The notes under the pieces were generated by a model that saw only the letters and a program-made list of their open reading frames with translations, ran no database searches and was not told where the DNA came from. This document shows, in pieces, positions 32,427-39,719 of a DNA stretch of 39,719 bases; the first letter of the stretch is position 1, and the number at the start of each line of letters is the position of its first letter. Position numbers and translations under genes: made by a program. This stretch comes from Micromonospora halophytica (GTDB lineage Bacteria; Actinomycetota; Actinomycetes; Mycobacteriales; Micromonosporaceae): the NCBI RefSeq assembly GCF_900090245.1, contig NZ_FMDN01000033.1:1-39719 (forward strand). The letters run 5' to 3'.

Positions 32427-33767
32427 TTACCAGTTGGTGGAGCCCGGGACCACCGGCCACGGCTGGTCGGCCGGCTTGATCAGGTACGCGATGCCGCCGG
32501 AGCCGCCGGCCACCGTGCCGTTGGCCCGGTACCGCTTGGTGCGCAGCCAGACCTGCTCGAACTGCTCGCGCTGGTAGACGTTGCGCACCTCGGCGTTCGA
32601 CGACGAGGCGGGGTCGTTGACGATCACGTCTCCGTCGGCGGTGAAGCCGACGACCACGAACAGGTGTCCGGCAGTGCCGTAGTTCGAGCCGTCCAGTTCG
32701 TCGGCGAGGAACGACTGCGAGGTGACGACCGGGATCCCGGCGGCGATGAAGCGCTCCACCTCGTCGAGGGAGTGCAGCCGGGTGACCCGCGCGTCGATGC
32801 CGGGGAAGCTGGCGGCGTACGCGGTGTTGAACGGCCAGTTGCCGGCGCCTTCGTACTCGTGGTCCCAGGTCATCCGGGCCGCGTGGGCGACCTGCGGATC
32901 GGTGTATCCGGGGGTCACCCAGGACAGGTCCTCGGCCGACGGGCCCCGGCCGTGGTACTCCAGCACCATCGTGGTGGAGGTCGGGCTGCACCAGACCTGG
33001 CCGCCGCCGCCCCACTCGGGGTAGTTGCCCCGGTGGATCATCTGGGAGCGGGCCGGCACGGCCAGTTCGGTCCCCCAGGCGATCCCGCCCCGGCTGGGGG
33101 TGACGGTGAACCGGTCGGGCACGTTCGAACTCATCGCGCCGAGCATCCGGACCCGGGGCGAGGCCGTCTGCCCGGGCGCGCGGTAGAGGGTCAGCCGGAG
33201 CTGGTACGACCGCAGCAGCACCCCGGCCGCCGCGTCGTCGATGGCGAAGGTGTCGGTCCAGACGCTGGACCAGGGGTCCCCCTGCCCGTCGAGGGTGGCC
33301 CGCTTGACGTCCTGGTCGCCGGAGGCCCAGCGTCCCAGCACGTACCAGGGGGTGTGGGTCCCCGTGTTGTAGGCGCCCTGGAGTTCGACCTGGAGCCAGG
33401 TGCCGGCCGGGGTGTCGGCGTTCCAGGAGGCGACCAGTTCGGTGGCGTCGAAGCCGATCCGGGTGACCGGGGAGGTCCAGGTGGCGTACTCCCAGGTCCG
33501 GGTGACGCCGGTGTGCTCGTCGGTGAAGTCGGTGGTCCCGGCGGGACGGCCGATGGTGATGCCGGCGCGGTGGCCGGGGACGGCGTGGGTGCCCTGGTGG
33601 CTGCCGCCACGCCAGTCGGGGTGGCGGGACCACTCCTGGAAGGTGATCTGCTCGTCGTGCGCCACCACCGGCAGGCCGTTGTCGGCCTGTACGGGCACGG
33701 CGGTGCCGAGCAGGGTGAGCGCGGCGACGCCCAGCAGGGCGACGGTCCGCAGGGATGTGCTGGCCAT
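32427..33767 (-). CDS. Secreted C39-like cysteine peptidase
   Basis: 446 residues from the ATG at 33767 (GGAG at seven bases). A signal peptide (LRTVALLGVAALTLLGTAVPVQA) is followed by an N-terminal domain of about 200 residues, beta-rich by pattern (WEYATWTSPVTRIGFDATEL, WLQVELQGAY), then a C39-like papain-fold domain with C260 in VWCSPTSTT, H368 in GHLFVVVGF and D385 in VNDPAS. Secreted proteins of this type occur widely in actinobacteria; the substrate is unknown. It is divergent from a secreted M14 carboxypeptidase gene and may be co-regulated with it from the 205-bp gap. Confidence 0.88.
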   Translation of the reverse strand: MASTSLRTVALLGVAALTLLGTAVPVQADNGLPVVAHDEQITFQEWSRHPDWRGGSHQGTHAVPGHRAGITIGRPAGTTDFTDEHTGVTRTWEYATWTSPVTRIGFDATELVASWNADTPAGTWLQVELQGAYNTGTHTPWYVLGRWASGDQDVKRATLDGQGDPWSSVWTDTFAIDDAAAGVLLRSYQLRLTLYRAPGQTASPRVRMLGAMSSNVPDRFTVTPSRGGIAWGTELAVPARSQMIHRGNYPEWGGGGQVWCSPTSTTMVLEYHGRGPSAEDLSWVTPGYTDPQVAHAARMTWDHEYEGAGNWPFNTAYAASFPGIDARVTRLHSLDEVERFIAAGIPVVTSQSFLADELDGSNYGTAGHLFVVVGFTADGDVIVNDPASSSNAEVRNVYQREQFEQVWLRTKRYRANGTVAGGSGGIAYLIKPADQPWPVVPGSTNW

Positions 33768-33972
33768 GGCAACTCCGCGAGGTGAGGAATCGTTGCCGTT
33801 CACTGTCCCGCCTGGAGGGAAGTTCCGCCAGATGTTGAGGGATGGAAAATAATTGCCAGAAGGAGGATCAGGCTGAGATGGATCACGGCAATGATGGATG
33901 TTGATATGACCATGTGAGTCCTGGTGAAGTGTGCGGACAACGGGATCTCCCCGTACCCCGAGGAGGTTGTTC
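33768..33972. promoter_or_regulatory. Divergent promoter region of the two secreted peptidases
   Basis: A 205-bp gap that is AT-rich for this genome (notably AAAATAATT near 33845 and TTGATATGACC near 33900). On the minus strand TTATTTT near 33850 resembles a -10 element. A strong ribosome site AGGAGG (33961-33966) precedes the M14 gene by six bases. No clear palindromic operator was found. Confidence 0.45.
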
Positions 33973-35844
33973 ATGGCCCTCCGCACGTCCCCACTCCGCC
34001 GCCGACTGGCGTTGGCCGTCGCCGTCGGGTTCGGCCTCGTCACCGTCACCACCGGACCGGTCGCCGCGCGACCGGCCCCCGACCCGGAACCCGCCGCCGT
34101 CGGCTACCAGGTGTTCGGGCCGCGTACCCTCGCCGACCGCGACGCCGTCGCCCGCACCGGCGCCGCCATCGACTACGTCGAGCACGGCAGGCTGCACGTC
34201 TCGGCCACCCGGGCCGAGGCGGCGGCGATCACCCGGCTCGGCTTCCGGCTCGAGAAGGAGGCCGCGCCGACCGCCGACCCGCACGACCACGGCGACGTCG
34301 GCACCCTCGACTTCCCGCCCGCCGACTCCAGCTACCACAACTACGCCGAGCTGACCGCCGTGGTGAACAAGGTGGTCGCCGACCACCCGTCGATCGCCCG
34401 GAAGATCAGCATCGGCACCTCGTACGAGGGCCGCGACCTGATGGCGGTCAAGATCTCCGACAACGTCGGCACCGACGAGAACGAGCCGGAGATTCTGATC
34501 AACTCCCAGCAGCACGCCCGTGAGCACCTGACCGTCGAGATGGCGGTCTACCTGCTCAACCTCTTCACCGACAGCTACGGCACCGACTCCCGGGTCACCA
34601 ACGCCGTCAACTCCCGGGAGATCTGGATCGTGCCGACGGTCAACCCGGACGGCAGCGAGTACGACATCGCCACCGGCTCGTACCGGTCCTGGCGGAAGAA
34701 CCGGCAGCCCAACAGCGGTTCGTCGTACGTCGGCACCGACCTGAACCGGAACTGGTCGTACCAGTGGGGCTGCTGCGGCGGCTCGTCCGGCTCCACCTCG
34801 TCGGACACCTACCGCGGCCCGTCCGCGTTCTCCGCACCGGAGACCCAGGCGCTGCGCAACTTCGTCAACAGCCGGGTCGTCGGCGGGACGCAGCAGATCA
34901 AGGCCAACATCGACTTCCACACCTACTCGGAGTTGGTGCTCTGGCCGTTCGGCTACACCTACAGCAACACCACCACCGGGATGAGCGCCGACCAGTACAA
35001 CACCTTCGCCACGCTGGGCCAGCAGATGGCGAACACCAACGGCTACACCCCGCAGCAGTCCAGCGACCTCTACATCACCGACGGTGACAGCATCGACTGG
35101 ATGTGGGGGGCGCACGGCATCTGGGCGTACACCTTCGAGATGTACCCCGGCTCGTCCTTCGGCGGCGGCTTCTACCCGCCCGACGAGGTCATCTCGCGGG
35201 AGACCTCGCGCAACAAGGAGGCGGTCCTGCTGCTGTCCGAGTACGCCGACTGCCCGTACCGGGTGATCGGCAAGCAGTCCCAGTACTGCGGCGGCGGTGG
35301 CGGCGGCACCACGGTCTGGTCGGACACCTTCGAGACGGCGACCGGCTGGACCACCAACCCGACCGGGACGGACACCGCCACCACTGGGGCGTGGGAGCGG
35401 GGCGCCGCCCAGGCGACCAACTCCTCCGGCGCCAAGCAGCTCACCCCGTACGCGGGCAGCAACGACCTGGTGACCGGCCGGCTCGCCGGCACCGGGGCGG
35501 GTTCGTACGACATCGACGGTGGGGCGACCAGCGCCCGGTCCCCGGCGGTGACCCTGCCCTCGACCGGGACGCTCACCCTCTCGCTGGCCTGGTACCTGGC
35601 GCACGGGTCGAACTCGTCGTCGGCCGACTACTTCCGGGTCAGCGTGGTCCACAACGGCGGCACCACCACCCTGCTCAACCAGGCCGGGGCCGCCACCGAC
35701 CGGGACGCCGCCTGGGCGGTGTCGAACCTCGACCTGACCCCGTACGCCGGGCAGTCGGTGCGGATCCTGGTCGAGGCGGCGGACGCCTCCGGGGCCAGCC
35801 TGGTCGAGGCAGCTGTGGACAACGTCACCATCACCAGTTCGTGA
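33973..35844 (+). CDS. Secreted M14 zinc carboxypeptidase with C-terminal beta domain
   Basis: 623 residues from an ATG with AGGAGG at six bases. A signal peptide (to about residue 34, ending VAARPA) and a propeptide (to about 115) precede the M14 domain (about 120-430). Zinc ligands H181 and E184 in HAREH and H316 in DFHTYSE, and the catalytic E389 in TFEMYPG, are all present, with NPDGSEYD and the substrate-site string DLNRNWSYQWG. A GGGGGG linker (about 438) leads to a beta-rich domain of about 180 residues of the kind found after secreted hydrolases. It should remove C-terminal residues from peptides outside the cell. A strong terminator follows. Confidence 0.94.
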   Translation: MALRTSPLRRRLALAVAVGFGLVTVTTGPVAARPAPDPEPAAVGYQVFGPRTLADRDAVARTGAAIDYVEHGRLHVSATRAEAAAITRLGFRLEKEAAPTADPHDHGDVGTLDFPPADSSYHNYAELTAVVNKVVADHPSIARKISIGTSYEGRDLMAVKISDNVGTDENEPEILINSQQHAREHLTVEMAVYLLNLFTDSYGTDSRVTNAVNSREIWIVPTVNPDGSEYDIATGSYRSWRKNRQPNSGSSYVGTDLNRNWSYQWGCCGGSSGSTSSDTYRGPSAFSAPETQALRNFVNSRVVGGTQQIKANIDFHTYSELVLWPFGYTYSNTTTGMSADQYNTFATLGQQMANTNGYTPQQSSDLYITDGDSIDWMWGAHGIWAYTFEMYPGSSFGGGFYPPDEVISRETSRNKEAVLLLSEYADCPYRVIGKQSQYCGGGGGGTTVWSDTFETATGWTTNPTGTDTATTGAWERGAAQATNSSGAKQLTPYAGSNDLVTGRLAGTGAGSYDIDGGATSARSPAVTLPSTGTLTLSLAWYLAHGSNSSSADYFRVSVVHNGGTTTLLNQAGAATDRDAAWAVSNLDLTPYAGQSVRILVEAADASGASLVEAAVDNVTITSS

Positions 35845-35850
35845 ACCGAG

Positions 35851-35887
35851 GGTGGGGCCCCGTCCCGAGCCTCGACGGGGCCCCACC
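35851..35887 (+). terminator. Strong hairpin after the M14 gene
   Basis: GGTGGGGCCCCGTC (35851-35864) and GACGGGGCCCCACC (35874-35887) are perfect 14-bp complements around nine bases, six bases past the stop. No U-tract follows. It isolates the peptidase gene from the riboswitch downstream. Confidence 0.85.
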
Positions 35888-35914
35888 ACCCTCCCGTCCG
35901 GACGATCTCCGCTG

Positions 35915-36040
35915 GTCGTGCGCTACCGTGACACCGATCAGCCCGCAGCGAAGCCGGTGCGAAACCGGCGCTGTCCCGCAACTGTGATGCCCCGCCCCGG
36001 CGGGGACGAGCCAGGTCGCCTGCGGACTGGTCGCGACACG
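35915..36040 (+). promoter_or_regulatory. Cobalamin (B12) riboswitch aptamer
   Basis: Conserved strings in order: GAAGCCGGTGCGAAACCGGC (35950-35969), GCTGTCCCGCAACTGT (35969-35984), and the B12 box GAGCCAGGTCGCCTGC (36008-36023). The spacing and the hairpin GCCCCGCCCCGGCGGGG between them fit the cobalamin aptamer. The genes that follow encode a binding-protein ABC importer, so binding of cobalamin should turn it off. Aptamer borders are approximate. Confidence 0.9.
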
Positions 36041-36080
36041 CGCTCTCGAGGAAGGGCGCCTCGCGGACGGGCCCGCACGC

Positions 36081-36126
36081 GGTCCCTGTCGGCGAAGCAC
36101 CACACTCCTCGACCGACAGGAGGACC
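36081..36126 (+). promoter_or_regulatory. Expression platform hairpin covering the ribosome binding site
   Basis: GGTCCCTGTCGG (36081-36092) pairs over its whole length with CCGACAG (36113-36119) and GGACC (36122-36126), leaving a two-base bulge (36120-36121). The paired 3' side contains AGGAGG (36118-36123), the ribosome site of the ATG at 36127. This would block translation when formed, the expected off-state of a B12 riboswitch. Confidence 0.75.
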
Positions 36127-37065
36127 ATGACCCGCCGTACCCCCAGGCTGCTCGCCGCCACCCTCGCGGTGGCCGCGTTGACCCTCGGCGCCTGCGCCGA
36201 GAAGACCTCGACCGACACCCCCGCCGCCGGCAGCAGCTCCGCGGCCGCCACCTTCCCCGTCACCGTCGGCAAGCTGACGCTGGAGAAGCGTCCGGAGAAG
36301 ATCGTCTCGCTTTCGCCGACCGCGACCGAGATGCTCTTCGCCATCGGTGCCGGCAAGCAGGTCACCGCCGTCGACGACCAGTCGAACTACCCGCCGGACG
36401 CCCCGAAGAGCGACCTCTCCGGCTTCCAGCCGAACGCCGAGGCGATCGCCGCGAAGACCCCCGACCTGGTGGTGCTCTCCAACGACACCAACAAGATCGT
36501 CGACCAGCTCACCACGCTGAAGATCCCGGTGCTGCTCACCCCGGCCGCGGCCACGCTGGAGGACTCCTACCGGCAGATCACCGACCTGGGCGCGCTGACC
36601 GGCCACCCGACCGAGGCGGCCGACGTCACCCAGCGGATGAAGGACGACATCGCCAAGCTGGTCAAGGACCTGCCGCAGCGGTCGAAGAAGCTGACCTACT
36701 ACCACGAGCTGGGCCCGGAGCTGTACACCGCGACCAGCAGGACCTTCATCGGCTCGATCTACGCGCTGGCCGGCCTGGAGAACATCGCCGACGCCTCCGA
36801 CGCCGACGGCAAGGCGGGCGGCTACCCGCAGCTGAGCCAGGAGGTCATCGTCAAGGCGAACCCCGACTTCGTCTTCCTCGCCGACACCAAGTGCTGCCGG
36901 CAGAGCCCCGAGACGGTCAGGGCGCGCGCCGGCTGGGCCGACGTCACCGCGGTGAAGAACAACCAGGTGGTCGCCCTCGACGACGACATCGCGTCGCGCT
37001 GGGGCCCGCGCGTGGTCGACCAGCTCCGCACCATCGTCGACGCGGTCGCCAAGGTGCCCGCGTGA
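36127..37065 (+). CDS. Cobalamin/siderophore-type ABC importer, binding lipoprotein (BtuF-like)
   Basis: 312 residues. Signal peptide with lipobox LGAC (C23), then a Ser/Ala linker and a periplasmic-binding-protein fold of the BtuF/FhuD class (VSLSPTATEMLFAIGAGKQV, TPDLVVLSNDTNKIV, TYYHELGPELYT, FIGSIYALAGLENIAD). The riboswitch immediately upstream argues for corrinoids as substrate rather than iron chelates; fold alone cannot decide. Captures substrate outside the membrane for the permease and ATPase encoded downstream. Translation is probably controlled by the hairpin over its ribosome site. Confidence 0.9.
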   Translation: MTRRTPRLLAATLAVAALTLGACAEKTSTDTPAAGSSSAAATFPVTVGKLTLEKRPEKIVSLSPTATEMLFAIGAGKQVTAVDDQSNYPPDAPKSDLSGFQPNAEAIAAKTPDLVVLSNDTNKIVDQLTTLKIPVLLTPAAATLEDSYRQITDLGALTGHPTEAADVTQRMKDDIAKLVKDLPQRSKKLTYYHELGPELYTATSRTFIGSIYALAGLENIADASDADGKAGGYPQLSQEVIVKANPDFVFLADTKCCRQSPETVRARAGWADVTAVKNNQVVALDDDIASRWGPRVVDQLRTIVDAVAKVPA

Positions 37066-37078
37066 CCCTCCGCCGTCC

Positions 37079-38362
37079 GTGAGGGTGCGACCCACGGAAC
37101 CCGGGTCGGCCGGCACGCCTCGGGCGTCCCGGCCGACCGGGGTGCCCGCATCCGTCCTGGCTCCCGACCTGTCCGGGCCTGGCGCGGCTGCCGAGGGGCC
37201 CGGATCCGGCCCGGCTCATGACGCGCCCGGCGGCCCGGAAGTCGACGCCGGGTCCGCCGCCACGGCGGGTCGCCGGTCGTCGGCCCGGTCCGGCCCCCGG
37301 CCGGTCGCCGCTGGTACGGGCCGGCCGGCCGGACTGCGCAAGCGGTGGCTCGCCGCCGGGGTGCTGGCGGTGCTGGTCGCCCTGGTCGCCGGGGTGTCCC
37401 TCGGCCCGGTCAGCCTGCCGCCCGGCAGCGTCGCCGTCGAGCTGCTGAACCTGCTCCCCGGCGTGCAGCTCGACAGCGGGCTGACCGCCGGCGAGGCCGC
37501 CATCGTCACCCAGCTCCGGCTGCCCCGGGTGGTGCTCGGCCTGCTGGTCGGTGGCCTGCTCGCCCTCGCCGGTGGGGCGTACCAGGGGGTGTTCCGCAAC
37601 CCGCTGGCCGACCCGTACCTGCTGGGCGTGGCGGCCGGGGCGGGGCTGGCGGTCACTGCGGTGATCGCCCTCGGCGGGGCGATGGATCCGCTGGTCGGGC
37701 TGCCGTTGACCGTGCCGCTGGCCGCGTTCGTCGGCTCGCTCGGCGCGGTCGCCATGACGTACCTGCTCGGGGCGGCCGGCGGGCGCAGCCGCTCCCCGGC
37801 GACGCTGATCCTGGCCGGGGTGGCCGTCTCGGCGTTCCTCTCCGCCGGGCAGACCTACCTGCTGCAACGGCACTCCGACAGCATCCAGCAGGTGTACGCC
37901 TGGCTGCTCGGCCGGCTCGCCACCGCCGGCTGGCACGACGTGTTGCTGGTGCTGCCGTACTTCGTGCTCACCGCGGTGGTGGTGCTGCTGCACCGCCGGG
38001 AGCTGGACGTGCTCGCCCTCGGCGACGACGAGGCGGCCAGCCTCGGCCTGCACCCGCAGCGCTCCCGCTACCTGCTGATCGCCGCCGCCTCGCTCGGCAC
38101 CGCCGCGGCGGTCTCCGCCTCCGGGCTGATCGGTTTCGTCGGGATCATCGTGCCGCACACCGTGCGGCTGCTCGCCGGATCGAGCTACCGGGTCATCCTG
38201 CCGCTGTCGATGCTCTTCGGCGGCGCGTTCCTGGCGCTGACCGACGTGGTCGCCCGGACCGCCGCCGCCCCGGCCGAGATCCCGATCGGCGTGGTCACCG
38301 CGCTGCTCGGCGGCCCGTTCTTCGTCCTGGTGCTGCGTACGGCCCGCCGGGTGCTGACGTGA
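37079..38362 (+). CDS. Cobalamin/siderophore-type ABC importer, permease (BtuC/FecCD family)
   Basis: 427 residues from the GTG at 37079, 13 bases after the binding-protein stop. About ten membrane helices start at LRKRWLAAGVLAVLVALVAG (about residue 86); family strings are GGLLALAGGAYQGVFRNPLADPYLLG, the loop DDEAASLGLHP that contacts the ATPase, and GLIGFVGIIVPHTVRLLAG. The first 85 residues are Pro/Gly/Ala-rich, beyond the family's usual length of about 340, and no ribosome site precedes this GTG; a later GTG (37142) is possible. It should form a dimer with two ATPases. Confidence 0.9.
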   Translation: MRVRPTEPGSAGTPRASRPTGVPASVLAPDLSGPGAAAEGPGSGPAHDAPGGPEVDAGSAATAGRRSSARSGPRPVAAGTGRPAGLRKRWLAAGVLAVLVALVAGVSLGPVSLPPGSVAVELLNLLPGVQLDSGLTAGEAAIVTQLRLPRVVLGLLVGGLLALAGGAYQGVFRNPLADPYLLGVAAGAGLAVTAVIALGGAMDPLVGLPLTVPLAAFVGSLGAVAMTYLLGAAGGRSRSPATLILAGVAVSAFLSAGQTYLLQRHSDSIQQVYAWLLGRLATAGWHDVLLVLPYFVLTAVVVLLHRRELDVLALGDDEAASLGLHPQRSRYLLIAAASLGTAAAVSASGLIGFVGIIVPHTVRLLAGSSYRVILPLSMLFGGAFLALTDVVARTAAAPAEIPIGVVTALLGGPFFVLVLRTARRVLT

Positions 38363-39198
38363 GCGCGCGCGGTGTGCCCGGGCCCGCACGCCCGGCGGTC
38401 GCGACCGGGGCGAACCCCGTGACGGCACCCGCGATCGAGGTCCGTGACCTGCACGTCACGCTGGGCGGGGCACCGATCCTGGCCGGCGTCGACCTGACCG
38501 TGTCGACCGGCGAATGGGTCACCGTGATCGGCCCGAACGGCGCCGGCAAGTCGACCCTGCTGCGCGCCGTCGGCGGCCTGCTCCCCACCGGACCCGCCGT
38601 CGCCCTCTCCGGTACGCCCCTGTGGTCGATGCGTCCCCGCGCGCGCGCCCGGGTGGTGGCCACCGTCGCCCAGTCCCCGGCGGTGCCGGCCGGCATGTCG
38701 GTCCTCGACTACGTGCTGCTCGGCCGTACCCCGTACATCCCGCCGCTGGGCCGGGAGTCGGCCGCCGACCTGGCCGTCGTGCACGAGGTGCTGGACCGGC
38801 TGGACCTGTCCGCCTTCCACGGCCGGGAGTTGGCCACCCTCTCCGGCGGGGAGCGGCAGCGGGTCTTCCTGGCCCGGGCGCTCGCCCAGGGCGCCACCCT
38901 GCTGCTGCTGGACGAGCCGACCAGCGCCCTGGACATCGGCCACCAGCAGGAGGTGCTGGAACTGGTCGACCAGCTGCGCCGCGAGCACGGCCTGACCGTG
39001 CTCGCCACCATGCACGACCTCTCCATCGCCGGCGAGTACGCCGACCGCCTGGTGCTGCTCGCCGACGGCCGGGTCGTCGCCGACGGCCCGCCGGCCGAGG
39101 TGCTCACCGAGGACCTGCTCGCCACCCACTACCGCGCCCGGGTCCGGGTCATCCCCGGCGACCACGGCCCCCTCGTCGTCCCCGTCCGCCCCCACTAA
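38359..39198 (+). CDS. Cobalamin/siderophore-type ABC importer, ATPase (BtuD/FecE family)
   Basis: 279 residues from a GTG that overlaps the permease stop (GTGA); a second GTG at 38419 would remove a 20-residue disordered start. Complete ABC ATPase: Walker A GPNGAGKST (58-66), signature LSGGERQRV, Walker B LLLLDEPTSALD and the switch His in MHDLSIAG. FecE/BtuD type, ends with the usual domain around VLTEDLLATHYRARV. It drives uptake of the substrate bound by the lipoprotein. Confidence 0.93.
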   Translation: MSARGVPGPARPAVATGANPVTAPAIEVRDLHVTLGGAPILAGVDLTVSTGEWVTVIGPNGAGKSTLLRAVGGLLPTGPAVALSGTPLWSMRPRARARVVATVAQSPAVPAGMSVLDYVLLGRTPYIPPLGRESAADLAVVHEVLDRLDLSAFHGRELATLSGGERQRVFLARALAQGATLLLLDEPTSALDIGHQQEVLELVDQLRREHGLTVLATMHDLSIAGEYADRLVLLADGRVVADGPPAEVLTEDLLATHYRARVRVIPGDHGPLVVPVRPH

Positions 39199-39235
39199 CC
39201 ACCCCCACCTCACCTCACCCACCCGCCCCACTTGC

Positions 39236-39388
39236 CCCACCCCATCCACAGCGCGATCTTGCACTTGCAGCCTTCAGTAATCGGGGCAAAGGGTGCGAAT
39301 CAGCGGCCCAAAGTGCAAGATCGCGGAGGGCCGGAGAGCGGAGGGTCGGAGGGTGGAGGGTGGAGGGTGGGTTGGGGTATGGGGTGGG
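39236..39388. repeat. 74-bp hairpin repeat within a larger nested inverted repeat
   Basis: Inner element 39252-39325: CGCGATCTTGCACTT (39252-39266) pairs perfectly with AAGTGCAAGATCGCG (39311-39325), 15 bp, and the 74-bp length equals that of the copy inside mqnP. Outside it, CCCACCCCAT (39236-39245) pairs with ATGGGGTGGG (39379-39388). The gap 39199-39454 therefore holds a C-rich stretch, the hairpin, then a G-rich stretch. Confidence 0.8.
39343..39388 (+). other. G-rich tract with G-quadruplex potential
   Basis: At least eight runs of three or four G separated by one to five bases (GGGTCGGAGGGTGGAGGG at 39343-39360, continuing to 39388). This meets the simple sequence rule for an intramolecular G-quadruplex. 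It lies between the 74-bp hairpin and the insertion-sequence transposase gene. Confidence 0.6.
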
Positions 39389-39433
39389 CTAGACGAGTAA
39401 TTCCTAAGTCGGTCCGGGGCTGCGAACGCAGCG

Positions 39434-39478
39434 AAGGGTGTTGATGATCCGTTTGTGACGACAGACCTCAACACCCTT
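39434..39478. promoter_or_regulatory. Inverted repeat around the transposase start codon
   Basis: AAGGGTGTTGA (39434-39444) and TCAACACCCTT (39468-39478) are perfect 11-bp complements, with the GTG start (39455) in the loop. As RNA it would enclose the start codon and could limit transposase translation. It may also be part of the left end of the element. Confidence 0.6.
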
Positions 39479-39719
39479 CTCACCGCACTGTACGTGAAGA
39501 TCGACGACTGGCTGGGGCAGCCCCGCAGGGCTGGTCGGCCACCGAAGCTGTCGGATGCCGAGCTGTTGACCCTCGCGGTGGCCCAGGTGCTGCTCGGGAT
39601 CCGGTCCGAGGCCCGCTGGCTGCGGTTCGTCCCCGCGCATCTGCCCGGAGCGTTTCCCTATCTGCCGGGCCAGTCCGGCTACAACAAACGCCTCCGAGCC
39701 GCCTTGCCGCTACTGAAGC
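39455..39719 (+). mobile_element. IS982-family transposase, 5' part only
   Basis: 88 codons from a GTG, open to the window edge. The strings LNTLLTALYVKIDDWLG, GRPPKLSDAELLTLAVAQVL, SEARWLRFVPAHLPGAFPYL and YNKRLRAALPLL match the N-terminal region of IS982-type transposases from actinobacteria. The DDE catalytic residues would lie further downstream, so activity cannot be judged. The left terminal repeat is not certain; it should lie between about 39390 and 39440. Confidence 0.85.

Noticed and set aside
33883..35889. A 668-codon open frame on the minus strand opposite the M14 peptidase
   Set aside because: Shadow frame caused by high third-position GC; the plus strand has signal peptide, zinc ligands and a strong ribosome site.
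1..39719. tRNA or rRNA genes
   Set aside because: I saw no tRNA-like sequence with a T-loop GTTCRANNC and paired arms, and no rRNA segments, when reading both strands by eye.

Overview
The window is high-GC actinobacterial DNA. The protein families, gene order and codon use suggest a member of the Micromonosporaceae, probably Micromonospora or a close relative; this genus call is inference from recall, without any search. GTG starts, stop/start overlaps (GTGA, ATGA) and apparently leaderless promoters are frequent.

Layout. 1-3092: the 3' part of a large HAMP-repeat hybrid histidine kinase and its overlapping receiver protein. 3130-6225: a GbsR/MarR-type repressor divergent from an ABC-2 type exporter pair, with a palindromic operator in the shared promoter. 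6335-12940: a STAS-domain protein, then a heme and cytochrome c maturation block (hemL, histidine phosphatase, TlpA-like thioredoxin, ccdA, resB, ccsB) whose order resembles Rv0524-Rv0529 of Mycobacterium tuberculosis. Between hemL and the phosphatase lie two identical 62-bp repeats that read as coupled mini-ORFs. 12906-14908: an accessory patch with a frameshifted gene remnant, an ATPase-nuclease gene behind a perfect AT-rich palindrome, and a truncated, frameshifted DUF397 remnant. 14946-16035: MarR regulator and divergent AhpD-like protein with twin operators.

16106-20852 holds futalosine-pathway menaquinone genes (UbiD-like decarboxylase, prenyltransferase MqnP, flavin prenyltransferase UbiX) with a class I terpene synthase inserted between mqnP and ubiX, then bldC. 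mqnE (30369-31538) belongs to the same pathway. 21121-23593: an Lrp/AsnC regulator, a short-chain dehydrogenase broken by an in-frame TAG, and a Cds1-like PLP enzyme. 23706-30127 (minus strand): glycolipid-binding protein, DEAD-box helicase with a long repetitive tail, a proline-rich tail-anchored protein, and an NlpC/P60 hydrolase. 31580-35844: two small membrane proteins, and a divergent pair of secreted peptidases (C39-like and M14). 35915-39198: a cobalamin riboswitch followed by a three-gene binding-protein-dependent ABC importer. The window ends inside an IS982-type transposase.

The most unusual signals are: (i) 74-bp hairpin repeats with a CGCGATCTTGCA end, one lying inside the mqnP reading frame; (ii) the 62-bp repeat that acts as a chain of coupled small ORFs; (iii) the ATPase-nuclease module with its palindrome, flanked by two decayed genes; (iv) a 12-bp hairpin after the B12 aptamer that covers the whole ribosome binding site; (v) a terpene synthase within the menaquinone locus.
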